From positions 181,254 to 245,253 of the forward strand of contig JAJECI010000008.1 of NCBI GenBank assembly GCA_022822065.1: a DNA stretch of 64,000 bases, read 5' to 3'. The notes under the pieces were generated by a model. That model did no database searches. It worked only from the letters and a program-made list of their open reading frames with translations, and was not told the DNA's origin. Below are positions 18,793 to 29,900 of the stretch, in pieces. Source of the DNA: Candidatus Dadabacteria bacterium. Its GTDB lineage: Bacteria > Desulfobacterota_D > UBA1144 > Nemesobacterales > Nemesobacteraceae. How positions within the stretch are numbered: position 1 is the first letter of the stretch; the number at the start of each line of letters is the position of its first letter. Position numbers and translations under genes: made by a program.

Positions 18793-19448
18793 GGAAAATC
18801 GCGCTTGCGGCGGCGCTTTTTGCCACATCCCTTCTTTTTACCGCGCAGCCCGCGAGGACTCAGGACGCGGCCGCTGTTGTAAGCGGGATCCAGAAAAAAT
18901 ACGCTTCCATAACCGATCTTAAGTCGTCATTCACACAGGAAATCCGGACAAAGGACCGCGATGAAAAAATCTCTTCCTCGGGAAAGGTGTGGTTCAAGAA
19001 ACCGGCGATGATGAAATGGCAGTACGAAGAGCCGTGGAAAGACACGATAGTCTCTGACGGAAAAAAGGTCTGGCATTTTTACAGTCAGGAAAACCAGGTT
19101 GTCGAAACGGAATTCGACAGCGTCTGGGCAGGCTCCCTCGGCTCCTACACCGTTATTTCCATACTGGAGGATCTTGACCGTCTTTTCGATGTCCGCATAG
19201 GCGCCGGAAGCAAAGATGAACGGGGCAACATTCTCCTCAACTTAAGACAGAAAGAGCAGGAACAGGCAAAGCAGGTAACGATAGCAGTCGATCCCAAGAC
19301 CTATACGCTAAGGCGAATCATAATCGGCGATCTCTTCGGAAACACGACGATTATAGAACTGGGCGCGGCGGAAGTTAACCTGGGCACACCCGATTCGTTT
19401 TTCACGTTCAGAAAACCTGAGGGAACAGAAACAGTGACTTTTCCCTGA
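18789..19448 (+). CDS. lolA: Outer membrane lipoprotein carrier protein LolA
   Basis: LolA shuttles lipoproteins across the periplasm from the LolCDE exporter to the outer membrane. The 219-residue protein has a signal peptide ending about TAQPARTQ and the family pattern of an incomplete barrel: LKSSFTQEIRTKDRDEKISS, GKVWFKKPAMMKWQYEEP, SDGKKVWHFYSQENQV. The start is TTG at 18789, overlapping the ftsK stop (TTGA), which indicates coupled translation; ftsK-lolA linkage is common. It is the last backbone gene before the island. Confidence 0.92.
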   Translation: MRKIALAAALFATSLLFTAQPARTQDAAAVVSGIQKKYASITDLKSSFTQEIRTKDRDEKISSSGKVWFKKPAMMKWQYEEPWKDTIVSDGKKVWHFYSQENQVVETEFDSVWAGSLGSYTVISILEDLDRLFDVRIGAGSKDERGNILLNLRQKEQEQAKQVTIAVDPKTYTLRRIIIGDLFGNTTIIELGAAEVNLGTPDSFFTFRKPEGTETVTFP

Positions 19449-19566
19449 GGCGCTGAAATTCCTCGGCATTGCACCCGTCAACACGTCGAGCGAGCGCAGC
19501 CACCAAAACCCCGCTCTTTAGTTTCCACTGAATGTCTATTCTGCCCCCACACCCGCCGACAGATAC

Positions 19567-19595
19567 TTGCTGCAATAGGACGGACCGGTTATACT
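19567..19595 (+). promoter_or_regulatory. Predicted promoter of the PhyH-family gene
   Basis: TTGCTG (19567-19572) and TATACT (19590-19595) are 17 bases apart. The expected transcription start is about 19602, which is the GTG start codon itself, and there is no Shine-Dalgarno sequence. This would give a leaderless mRNA. The rest of the 153-base gap after lolA shows no other feature. Confidence 0.55.
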
Positions 19596-19601
19596 CAATA
19601 T

Positions 19602-20579
19602 GTGAGCCAACACCATCCCTTCGACAACGAGTTTCGCATCTCCGCTGAGCAGAAGATGAAGTTCCAGCGAGACGGATTCGTCAAGCTGGAGGGATTCCTG
19701 AACGCTGCCGTGGTCGAGACGCTGCTTGATCGTGTTGAAGTGGAGATGCGTCGGGATACCGTCGACACCCTCAAGGTGGATTCGCATTTCAATCGAGCGA
19801 AGTACGACTTCGAAAGCGACAAGACCGATGTCTTCGAACTGCTGGAGCAACCCTACTTCCAGGAGGCCCTTACCGGTCTGACGGAGCGCGATCTCTTTCT
19901 GACGTTCGAACTGTGCTTCGAGATCGAGAAGAACGTCAGCAAAGGATTCCCGTGGCATGTAGGCGTGCAGAGTTTCGGCTTCCAATTTGCGGAAGAGTTC
20001 GGATGCACGCTGTGGGCACCGCTCCATCCCGTGGACGTAGACGGGCAGCGGGGCGGAATGGCCTATGTGCCCCAGCATGTCGTATCGGGCGAACTCGTTT
20101 ATCAGGTCGAGTTGCCAATCGTCTCGACACTCAAGGCCAAGGAGCAGGCCGGAATCAGGACGAGCGTGGAAGAGTACTTCGCCATGCGCAACGGGATCCT
20201 CAATTCACCTGCCATGCTCGAGATACTCGAGAACCACCAGATCGAAGACAACTTTGAGCCTGGCGACGCGCTCCTGTTCAACAAGATGGTCCTCCATAAA
20301 AGCATCATGCTCGGGGAGGGGGACCTCCCTAGGCGGGCGGCCTATGTGATGCGATTTGTCGATGCGGGGTCGCACTACGACTTGGAGCGGGCGCAGAACC
20401 TCGAGTATCCCGTTAAACAGTACAGGTCTGGGTTCTTCGCATACAAGCCGCTCACGCGTCAGCATATCGAAATCGCAGAAGCCGGAGCGGCCAACGGCGA
20501 TGTTATCTCGAACTGCGCCTACTTCGACAACCGTGACCGCCGGATACTCCGCTGCCGGCAGTCTCCCCCTACCGGGTAG
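19602..20579 (+). CDS. PhyH-family Fe(II)/2-oxoglutarate enzyme with His-X-Gly motif (halogenase-like)
   Basis: The 325-residue protein has the phytanoyl-CoA dioxygenase pattern: FQRDGFVKLEGFL at the N-terminus, a FPWHVGVQSF segment (about residues 114-123), GCTLWAPLHPVDVDGQRGGM then YVPQHVVSG, and the distal iron ligand and 2-oxoglutarate arginine in PGDALLFNKMVLHKS...RRAAYVMRF. At the facial-triad position the family has His-X-Asp; here the codons CAT GTA GGC give His-Val-Gly. Loss of that Asp defines known Fe/2OG halogenases, where chloride takes its place, so a halogenase is plausible. It could also be a PhyH protein with altered chemistry or no activity. It lies upstream of the PKS on the same strand. 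Confidence 0.82.
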   Translation: MSQHHPFDNEFRISAEQKMKFQRDGFVKLEGFLNAAVVETLLDRVEVEMRRDTVDTLKVDSHFNRAKYDFESDKTDVFELLEQPYFQEALTGLTERDLFLTFELCFEIEKNVSKGFPWHVGVQSFGFQFAEEFGCTLWAPLHPVDVDGQRGGMAYVPQHVVSGELVYQVELPIVSTLKAKEQAGIRTSVEEYFAMRNGILNSPAMLEILENHQIEDNFEPGDALLFNKMVLHKSIMLGEGDLPRRAAYVMRFVDAGSHYDLERAQNLEYPVKQYRSGFFAYKPLTRQHIEIAEAGAANGDVISNCAYFDNRDRRILRCRQSPPTG

Positions 20580-20920
20580 GGTTCCCGGACGGATTTCGTC
20601 CCCAAAGTGTTGGAGGTGCGTCCTGCCCTGTGTTTAGTCAGGACACAGCTCCCTGTACCCCGAACCGTTTTCCGCTTTCAATTCTTCCAGCATTTCATCC
20701 CTGAGAGCCGCACCGTGAGATCATAATATCCCCGCCATATTGCCTTGGGACCGGAAGATCCGTCGTGCTTGCGATTGCGGCGCCTCTTCCACTTCCTTCC
20801 CTTTAAGATTGGACCATGATATCATTTTTTTCAGGGTTCCCATGCCGAAAATCGGTATTTATACAAACTCTTGAAAACCATACGCCTACTGGCGACAGGC
20901 CACGGCGGGAGAAGGACGCT
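20580..20920. other. Gap between the PhyH-family gene and the PKS; no intact gene
   Basis: The 341 bases hold no intact gene that I can support. The minus strand of the middle part looks like decayed coding sequence (separate entry). Just before the PKS start, GAGAAGGA lies 3-10 bases upstream of the ATG at 20921. An in-frame upstream ATG at 20818 would add 35 residues with no family resemblance and is not preferred. No convincing promoter or terminator was identified. Confidence 0.5.
20634..20803 (-). pseudogene. Possible remnant of the 3' end of an unidentified gene
   Basis: Read on the minus strand, one frame gives a basic stretch (KRRRNRKHDG, then IWRGYYDLTVRL), and after a frame change near 20700 a second frame continues RDEMLEELKAENGSGYRELC before TAA at 20634-20636. 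The composition looks protein-like, as if a C-terminal fragment had been broken by one frameshift. I do not recognise the parent family; a transposase or nuclease relic would be one guess. Chance is also possible. Confidence 0.28.
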
Positions 20921-23900
20921 ATGAGCAAAAAGCGGTCTGGTGATTATTCTCAAGCTACGGCGGCTGAGCCGGATATTCGGAATCGCTCGGGTTCACAATC
21001 CGAAGAGCCGATAGCAGTCGTCGGCATGGCGTGCCGATTCCCTGGCGCGAATGATGTCTCGGCGTTCTGGCGTCTTCTGGAAGCAGGTGAGAATGCGGTC
21101 AGCGAGGGCGTTCCGGGTTCCGGCGTTGGGCGTCTCGGCGAGCTTTTCCAAACCGCCACGCCTCAGGCAGAGGCATGTCGTTTCGTCGGTTTCATAGACG
21201 ATGTTGACCGGTTCGACGCCCCTTTTTTCCGCATTTCGCCGGTCGAGGCGCAGCACCTTGACCCGCAGCAGCGACTGATGCTGGAAACGAGCTGGCAGGC
21301 GCTCGAAAACGCGGGAATAGACCCTGACGGGCTGAAGAACAGCCGAACCGGAGTGTATGCCGGCATCAGCAATAACGACTACCGGGGGGTCATACTGGAA
21401 GCCAGCGACACTGCTGAGCCGGCTTCCAGCCTCTACACGGTCAGCGGCACTTCCTACAACACGGCCATCGGACGAGTCTCCTTCGCGCTTGGCTTACAAG
21501 GACCAGCGATTGCAGTGGACACTGCCTGCTCTTCATCACTCGTGGCCGTGCATCAGGCGGTGATCGGCTTGCAGCATGGCGAGGCCGACCTTGCGCTGGC
21601 GGGAGGGGTCAACTCCATCCTGTCGGGACGGCTCTTGGAACTGCGGGCTAATGCCGGAATGCTGGCGCCGGACGGACGCTGCAAGACTTTCGATGCCGCC
21701 GCCGATGGTTATGTGCGCGGCGAAGGCTGCGGGGTGCTGGTTCTTAAGCGACTGAGTGAGGCGGAAGCGGACGGCGACCGAATCTGGGGCATCATCCGCG
21801 GCTCCGCGGTGAACCAGGACGGTGCGAGCACAGGGCTTACCGTGCCGAACGCAAAGGCACAGGAACAAGTCATCAAGGCGGCATTGCTCAAGGCAGGCGT
21901 AACGCCGTCACAGGTGGACTATGTGGAAGCGCACGGCACGGGAACGCCGGTGGGCGACCCTATCGAGCTGCAGGCAGTGGCGGCCGCGTACTGCAAAGAC
22001 CGTCCGGCCAAACGACCGCTGCTCATTGGCTCAGTGAAGACGAACTTTGGACATCTGGAACCTGCGGCGGGCGCTGCCGGGATGATGAAGGTACTGCTGG
22101 CGATGAACCGGGGCATCATCCCGAAGCACCTGAATTTTCGCGATCCGACACCGGCAATCGATTGGCAGCAGCTTCCTTTGCGTGTCACTTCGACGGCAAC
22201 CGAGTGGCCTATGGTATCCGGCCGAGCTCCACTGGCTGGCGTGAGCGGTTTCGGCTGGTCCGGCACAAACGCACATATCGTGGTGGAGGGCTATGGCACG
22301 CCATCACGCGCCTCTAACGAATTGCACGACAGGAAATGGCCTGCGGGTTCTCCGAAGCATGTAGCCATCTCTTTGCCACAGGCAGCCTCGGAGGGGGCGG
22401 CGGAAGCGCCCGCTGCGCGTTCTACAAGGCTGCTGCCTCTCTCAGGCAAGACGGACAATGCCCTGCGAGAACTGGCGGAACGCTATCTTGCGTGGCTTGA
22501 CGAGAGTTCTATGGCTCTTGAACCCACAGACTCAGCCGCCTCCCCTTTCCTATCGGACATGGCGTGGACGGCAGGCGTCGGGCGCAGCCAATTCGCTCAC
22601 CGCGCGGGTATCGCTTTCAGGGACGCTGAGTCGCTGCGCGCCGGGTTGAAGACGGTTGCGGAGGGTGACAGGGGCGCAGAGGCAGAAGAGATAACGAAAG
22701 TGGCTTTCGTGTACACGGGGCAGGGCGGCCAGTGGATGGGCATGGGCAAGCTGCTTTACGAGCAGGAGCCGGTAGTGCGTGCCGTTCTCGACAGGTGCGA
22801 GCGGCTTATACTGGAGGAGCGAGGCACTTCGCTGCTGGACGTGATGTTCGGACGCGGCGAAGCAACGGGCGATTTGAATGATGCAACCTGGGCGCAGCCC
22901 GCCGTCTATAGCTTGGGGTGCGCTCTGACCGCATTGTGGCGCAGTATCGGAGTTTCTCCGAGCGTGGTAATCGGACACAGCCTCGGTGAATTCGCGGCGG
23001 CGCAGGCTGCCGGCGTGTTCGGGTTGGAAGAAGGTCTGAGGTTCGTTGCAAAACGCGGCACCCTGCTTTCGTCAGTTCCTGAGTTAGGCACAATGGCGGC
23101 GGTGTTCGCTTCAGAGGATGAAGTGGCGGCGGCGGTTGATGAGTACAATGCGTCATCCGACAGCCCGGACTTGAGCATCGCCGTTGACAACGGCATTCAC
23201 CAGGTCATTAGCGGCCCCACAGCGGCAGTTCAGGCGGTATCGGAGCGCTTCGAGGCAGAAGAGGTTACAGTAAGGCCGTTGAGCAGGAATCAGGCATTCC
23301 ACAGCGCTTTGGTGGAGCCTGCGCTGGATGCATTAGAAGAGGCGTATCAGGAGGATGTTGTGGCCTCGTCGCCGTCCGTGGCTCTGGTGAGCAATGTAAC
23401 GGGCAGGGTTGTGGGACCGGACGAGATTCTTGATGGCAAACACTGGCGGCGTCACGCGCGAGAGCCCGTGCAGTTTCGCAGAGGCATCGGAACTCTGGCG
23501 GAACTGGGCGTCGACTTGGTCATAGAAGTGGGTCCACACGCTGTGCTCGGCCCATTGGTATCCCTTGTCTGGTCCGGCGCGGCGGATGAGGCAAAAGACC
23601 CCATCGTCCTTGAGAGTATGCTGCGTCCATCAAAGGATGCCCTTCCGTCAGACCATGACGATAGCTTTATGGACGCCGTCGCGGGAGCATACGAGGCGGG
23701 GCTGACGCTTGCATTCGACGGACTGTTTGCGGGGGAGGAGCGGCGCAGGATTGAGCTGCCGGGCTATCCCTTCCAGCGTGCGCGGCACTGGGTCGATGCG
23801 CCAAGACGCAGACGCGCAGCCACTGGGCATCCCCTGCTGGGCACGAGGCATGAGTCGCCACGTGGCGAGGTGATGTTCGAAACGGAGATGTTTCCTTCCG

Positions 23901-26900
23901 ACCCGTCTTGGCTGAACGATCATCGCGTCTTCGGGCGGGTAGTAATGCCGGGCGCGGTGCATGGCGTTATGGCAGCGGCGGCGGCGCTATCCGAAGGAGC
24001 GCAATCGGTGGATGTGGAGGACATGCAGCTGCACAGCGCGCTGGTCTTTGCGGAGGAGAATGGCCCTGACGACACCGCGCAGGCCGGGCAAAAAATCCAG
24101 GCCGTGCTGAGCACATCCGAGAACGAAAACGCACGGCATATAGAGATATTCAGCAAGGGCGAGTCCGAAGAGGGTTGGACGCTTCATGCCGAGGGCGAGG
24201 TTTCGCTTGGAGGCGGGACGCGCGGGACTGCCAATCACGTCGATCTGGACGGATTGAAGTCGGGTATGGAGTCGCAGGATGTGGCGGCGTTCTATCGCGC
24301 GCGGGCGGAAGCTGGCATCCACCTCGGGCCATCGTTCCGCACGCTTCAGAGCCTGTGGACAGCGAATGGTGAGGCGATTGGTGAAGTGGCCCTGCCGGAA
24401 GCCGTTTCGAGCAGCGGCATCGACCTGCATCCGCTTCTGCTCGACGGCTGTTTCCAAGTCTTTTCGGCGGCGTACCATTCCACAGGAAGCGAAGACGAGA
24501 TAACCTACCTGCCCTTCGGATGGGAACGCCTGTGGCTTAAGCAGATGCTGCCGGAACGCCTCATCTGTCACGCCCGTTTGCGCAAGAACGTCCGCGACAA
24601 AGAGCGGGACGAGGAGCGAGACGAGACATCGGAAGTGCTGAGCGGCGACCTCCTGTTCTACACGCCGGACGGCACCGAGCTTGGCGGATTGAGCGGATAC
24701 ATTGTGAAGCGCGCCACTCGCGCGGCGTTGCTCTCGGAGACCGAAGGGCTGCACGACCTCTTGTACGAAATCGTCTGGCGCGACCGCGCCCTTGCGAATG
24801 GGATGCTCTCGGCCGACTTCCTTACGAGTCCGACAGGCGTTGCCGACCGCTCGATTCCGTTCACCGAGTATCTCGCACGTGAAGGCGTAGAAGCCGACGA
24901 GCGCGTTAATTTACTGAACGACCTTGAGCGATTGTCGTGGCTCTATGCGCTCATAGCACTGGAGCAGCTGGGGTGGGAACGCAAGGTCGGTGAATTCGTC
25001 GAGCCGGAAGCCGTGCGGGAAAGACTGGATGTCCCGCCAAAACACCAGCGTGTGTTCCGCCGTATGTTCGAACTGCTCGTCGAAGCGAAGGTGGTGGAAG
25101 AAGCGGACGATGGATTTGTCGTTAAGGTCGGGCAGGACGACCCGCTGCCAGATCATATGCCGCACAATCCCGATGAGTTTGCAGACCAGATGAATGCGCA
25201 ATACTGGCACGGGACGAATGAAATTGGACTATTCAGGCGGTGCGCTGCCGCTTTCGCTGATGCGCTCGTTGGTCAAGCGGATCCGCTGACGCTGCTGTTC
25301 GGCAGCGGAGAGCCAACCGCCGGCGACCTGTACTTGAAATCGCCGGCTGGACGTATGGCGAACCAAATGCTGGGAGATACGGTTGCGGCACTCCTAGACA
25401 CACTGCCGGAAGACCGAAGGCTGCGCGTACTGGAGGTCGGCGCCGGTACGGGAGCGGGGACGGCGGCGGTGATGCCTGAGTTGCCGGCCGGTCGCTATGA
25501 TTACACATATACTGACATATCGGCCGGCTTCTTCTCAGAAGCAGAAAAGCGTTTTGGCGGAAGCGACGAGTCAATCGAATACCGTGCCCTGGATATCGAA
25601 AAGGACCCTATCGAGCAGGGTTTTGATCTTCATGGCTATGACTTGGTCATTGCCTCCAATGTGCTGCACGGCACACGCTACCTGAACGAAACCCTGACTC
25701 ACTGCCGCATGCTGCTTGCGCCATCGGGCCAGTTGGTGGCGCTTGAGAACCTTTGTGGTCTTAGCTGGCAGGACATGACTTTTGGGCAGTTGGACGGCTG
25801 GTGGCGTTTTGACGACGACTACCGTACGCACCACGCAATGGTCGGCCCCGCGGTCTGGCGGCAGGCGCTCGTCGATTCGGGCTTCGGTGAAGTGGAGGTC
25901 TTGGGAGGAAGTAAATCTGACACGACCAGCACACCGGAGAAAGGTGTGATACTGGCGCAAGGACCTGCGGAGGTAAAGGAGACGGCAGGAGTATGGGTTC
26001 TCGCGGGTGATCAGTGCGGTGTGGCAGAGGAGCTGGCAGAGGAACTGGCAGCACGCAACCAGACCGTCGTGCTGGTGAGCGACCGCGCGCAGTCAGACGG
26101 GGAATCATCAGAAAAAGATCGGGCAGTGATCAAGGCGACCGTGGAGATGCAGAACCGCGAATCGTGGCGCTCGTTACTCGAAGGTCTGCCTGCGGAGGTA
26201 CCGCTCAGCGGCATTGTACATCTCGCGGCGCTTGACGGTCGCGGCGCGGACGCCACCACCGAAGAGTTGGGCGAAGATATAAGACAGACAGGCGGAAGCG
26301 CCCTGGCGCTCGTGCAGGGTATGGGCGATGCCGATGCTGCGCCCGCAAAGGGCATGTGGTTTATCACGCGCGGCGGGCAGGTTCTGGAGCGGGAGCATCT
26401 CGGACAACTGACCGGCTCACTGCTATGGGGCTTTGGCAAGGTAGCGGCACTGGAAGCGCCCCATCTGCAACCGAGGATGATCGACCTTGACCCCGAGAAT
26501 ACCGTGCCGCTGTCTGACCTCGTCAATGAGCTGATGTACCCGGACTCTGAGACTCACATCGCCTATCGTCTGGGATTCCGTCGGGCTGCGCGTCTCGTTC
26601 GTGCCAGTGCTGATACGGAACAGTTGACCCTGCCGGAAGGGTCGCGCTGGTTCCTGGAGCCGGACGCGAGCGGCGCACTCGAAGAACTGCAAGTGCTGGA
26701 CTCGCCGGAGCGTTCACTCGAACCGAGAGAAGTTCGCGTGGCTGTGGAGGCTTCCGGATTGAACTTCTGGGATGTGTTCCGTTCTCTTGGCCTTATCGAT
26801 GAGGGTGTCCTGGGTGGCGAGACGTGCGGACATGTCCTTGAAGTCGGTTCCGATGTAACGAGTGTGTCCGTGGGTGACCGCGTAGTTGCGCTGGCATTCG

Positions 26901-29900
26901 GTACTTTCGGTTCAGATGCGGTCATGCGGGAGGAGATGGTTGCGCTTGCGCCGCCGGGTGTCCCGATTTCGCAGCTTGCCACTATACCGACCGTGTTCGT
27001 TTGTGCCGCATTGTCGTACGATCTGGCAAAATTGAAAGCGGGCGAGCGGGTGCTTATTCACGCAGGCGCCGGCGGCGTAGGATCGGCAGCTATCCAGCTT
27101 GCGCACGCCGCGGGCGCAGAAGTGTTCGCCACGGCCAGCGTACCGAAACAGGCGTATGTGCGCTCGCTAGATGTGAAGCATGTCTTCGACAGCAGACAGA
27201 CCCGGTTCGGGCAGGAAATCCTCGAAGCCACCGGCGGCGAAGGTGTTCATGTGGTGCTGAACAGCCTGACTGGCGAGGGCTTTATCGAGGCGAGCCTGTC
27301 CTGCCTCGCGCATGGCGGCAGATTCATCGAGTTGGCCGGAGTGAACATCTACACCGAGGAAGAAATGGCCGCCGCGCGCCCGGATGTGGACTACCACATC
27401 TATGAACAGGATACCCTGAAAGAGCAAAACCCGGAGCAGCCGGGAGCGGCTCTTAAGACCGTGATGAAACAGTTTGAGGCAGGAGAACTGACGCCGCTTG
27501 TCCACAGCAGGTGGTCTATGGCGGAAACGGTCTCCGCAATGCAGTTCATGCGCGCGGCGCGGCACATCGGCAAGATCGTTCTTACAAATTCGCCGCTGGA
27601 GACGGGACGGCTGCGGGGGGACAGAACCTACCTAGTGACCGGCGGACTGGGCGGTATTGGCTGCGCTCTGGCCGATTGGCTGGCAGACCGGGGCGCGGGC
27701 GCAGTCGTGCTGAACGGCCGACGCGACCCCGACCCCGAGGCCAGAGAAGCTATCGACACGTTACGCGGACGTGGCGCGACGGTGCAGGTGGAAATTGCGG
27801 ATGTGACGGACACGGCAGCGGTGGACGCTATGCTGGAGCGCATCGATGCGACTCTCCCGCCTCTCGCTGGTGTTATACACAGCGTGGGAGTGCTGTCGGA
27901 CGCCGTACTGGCAAACCAGAGTTGGGACAGTTTCCAGCAGGTGCTCTGGCCAAAGATGCTTGGCGCATGGCATCTGCACCGCGCGACCATGCACAGGGAT
28001 TTGGACATGTTCGTCCTGTTCTCCAGTGTGGCGGGCGTGCTGGGCAACGCAGGTCAGGCAAACCATGCAGCGGCTAACGCATTTCTGGATCAACTCGCAG
28101 CCCATCGGCGCGCGTTCGGACTGCCCGGGCAGACGATCGCGTGGGGAGCCTGGTCGGGGCTTGGCGAAGCAGAGGAGCAGCGAGAGCGCATCGAAAGCCA
28201 GTTGGAGGCGACGGGCACGGGCTGGATTACACCGCAGCAGGGACTAAGAGCGCTAGAAACGCTGGTGCGGCAGGATGCTCCGGCCGGTATGGTCGCGTCA
28301 GTGGACTGGCCGACATTCGCGACGGCTCACGATGATCTTCCACCATTCCTAGAGGAGCTGTCATCCGCAAACGATATGGACGAAACATCGGAATCTTCGG
28401 AAGACGTGTTGTCGCAGTTGCGCGTCTCGTCGCAAACCGAGTCGGAGAGTATTCTGGTGTCGTTCCTGCAAAAGGAACTCCAGGCGGTGATGAGGCTGTC
28501 TAGCCCACCTTCAACCTCGATCGGCTTCTTCGATCTGGGAATGGACTCATTGATGGCAGTAGAACTGAGAAACCGGCTTAACCGCGCATTCGCGGGCGAG
28601 TACGTCGTCTCCAACACGGCTGTCTTCGATTACCCCGACATCTCGACCTTAGCCCGCTATCTGGTGGACGAACTCGGTCAGCTGAGCGAGGACGGTGAGA
28701 CGGCTCCAACGCCCGAGACAGCCGCACCCACACCGCGCCCGCCCGTCGCTACTGAGGACGACGACATAGCGATAGTCGGCATGGCGTGCCGCTTCCCAGG
28801 CGCGAAAAACCTTTCGGAATACTGGCACCTAATGGAATCGGGCATTGACGCAGTGACCGACGGACGCCAGGCTGGCGACTCGCGAAGGGACGCCGCCGAA
28901 AACCCAAACTCCGAGAACACCTCCCACCTGCGCGGTGCGTTTGTTGAGGGGATCGAGTGGTTTGACTCACGCTTCTTCCACATTGCGCCGATAGAAGCGC
29001 GGATGATGGACCCTCAACAGAGAATGATGTTGGAAACGAGTTGGGAAGCTGTCGAAGACGCCGGAATCGCTCCCGACAGTCTACGGGGCAGCCGCACCGG
29101 AGTGTATGCCGGAGTCACCGCCAGCGAATACCGACATCTAATTGAAGCCAGCGGTAAGTATAGCGGTCAACTCGGCACAGCGGCCAGCATCACCGTCGGG
29201 AGGGTCGCGTCGGCACTGGGTCTGGAGGGCCCGGCAATGGCCATCGATATGGCCTGCGCTTCTGCATTGGCTGCGGTGCATCAAGCCGTTGCTGGGTTAC
29301 TGCGGGGCGAGCTGGACCTGGCTCTCGCCGGAGGCGCGCATGCGGCGCTGTCACGCGACGTTTCCAGATTCATGCTGGATGTGGGGATGCTCTCGCCGAG
29401 TGGACAGTCCTGCCCCTTCGATGCGTCTGCAGACGGCCATGTGCGCGGCGAGGGTTGCGGAATACTCGTTTTGAAACGGCTGAGCGAGGCGGAGGTTGAC
29501 GGCGACCGAATATGGGGCGTCATCAAGGGTTCTGCCATCAACCAGAACTGGACAAGTGCGGGATTGACCGTCCCGAACGGCCCGGCGCAGGAGCGTGTTA
29601 TGGAGGCGGCGCTTGTTCAGGCGGGCCTCACCGGGACGGACATTGACTATCTCGAAGCGCACGCGGCAGGTTCCCAATTGGGCGACGCGATTGAGGTACA
29701 CGCAGTCGGCTCGGTGTACGGAAGAGGGCGCACTGATGACCGCCCGCTGCTGATGGGCACTGTAAAGTCAAACATCGGACATCTGGAGACGGCGGCGGGC
29801 GTTGCCGGTCTGATAAAGGCTGTGCTGGCGATGAAGCAAGGTGTCATTCCGGGACATCTGCACTTCAAGGAACCGAATCCACAAATCGACTGGGACCGAC

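Noticed and set aside
19536-20078. Minus-strand open frame opposite the PhyH-family gene
   Set aside because: Antisense to a gene with clear family motifs, and composition typical of a mirror frame in GC-rich DNA.
23987-24754. Minus-strand open frame of 255 codons within the PKS dehydratase region
   Set aside because: Lies entirely opposite conserved PKS sequence; no domain or ribosome site is visible.
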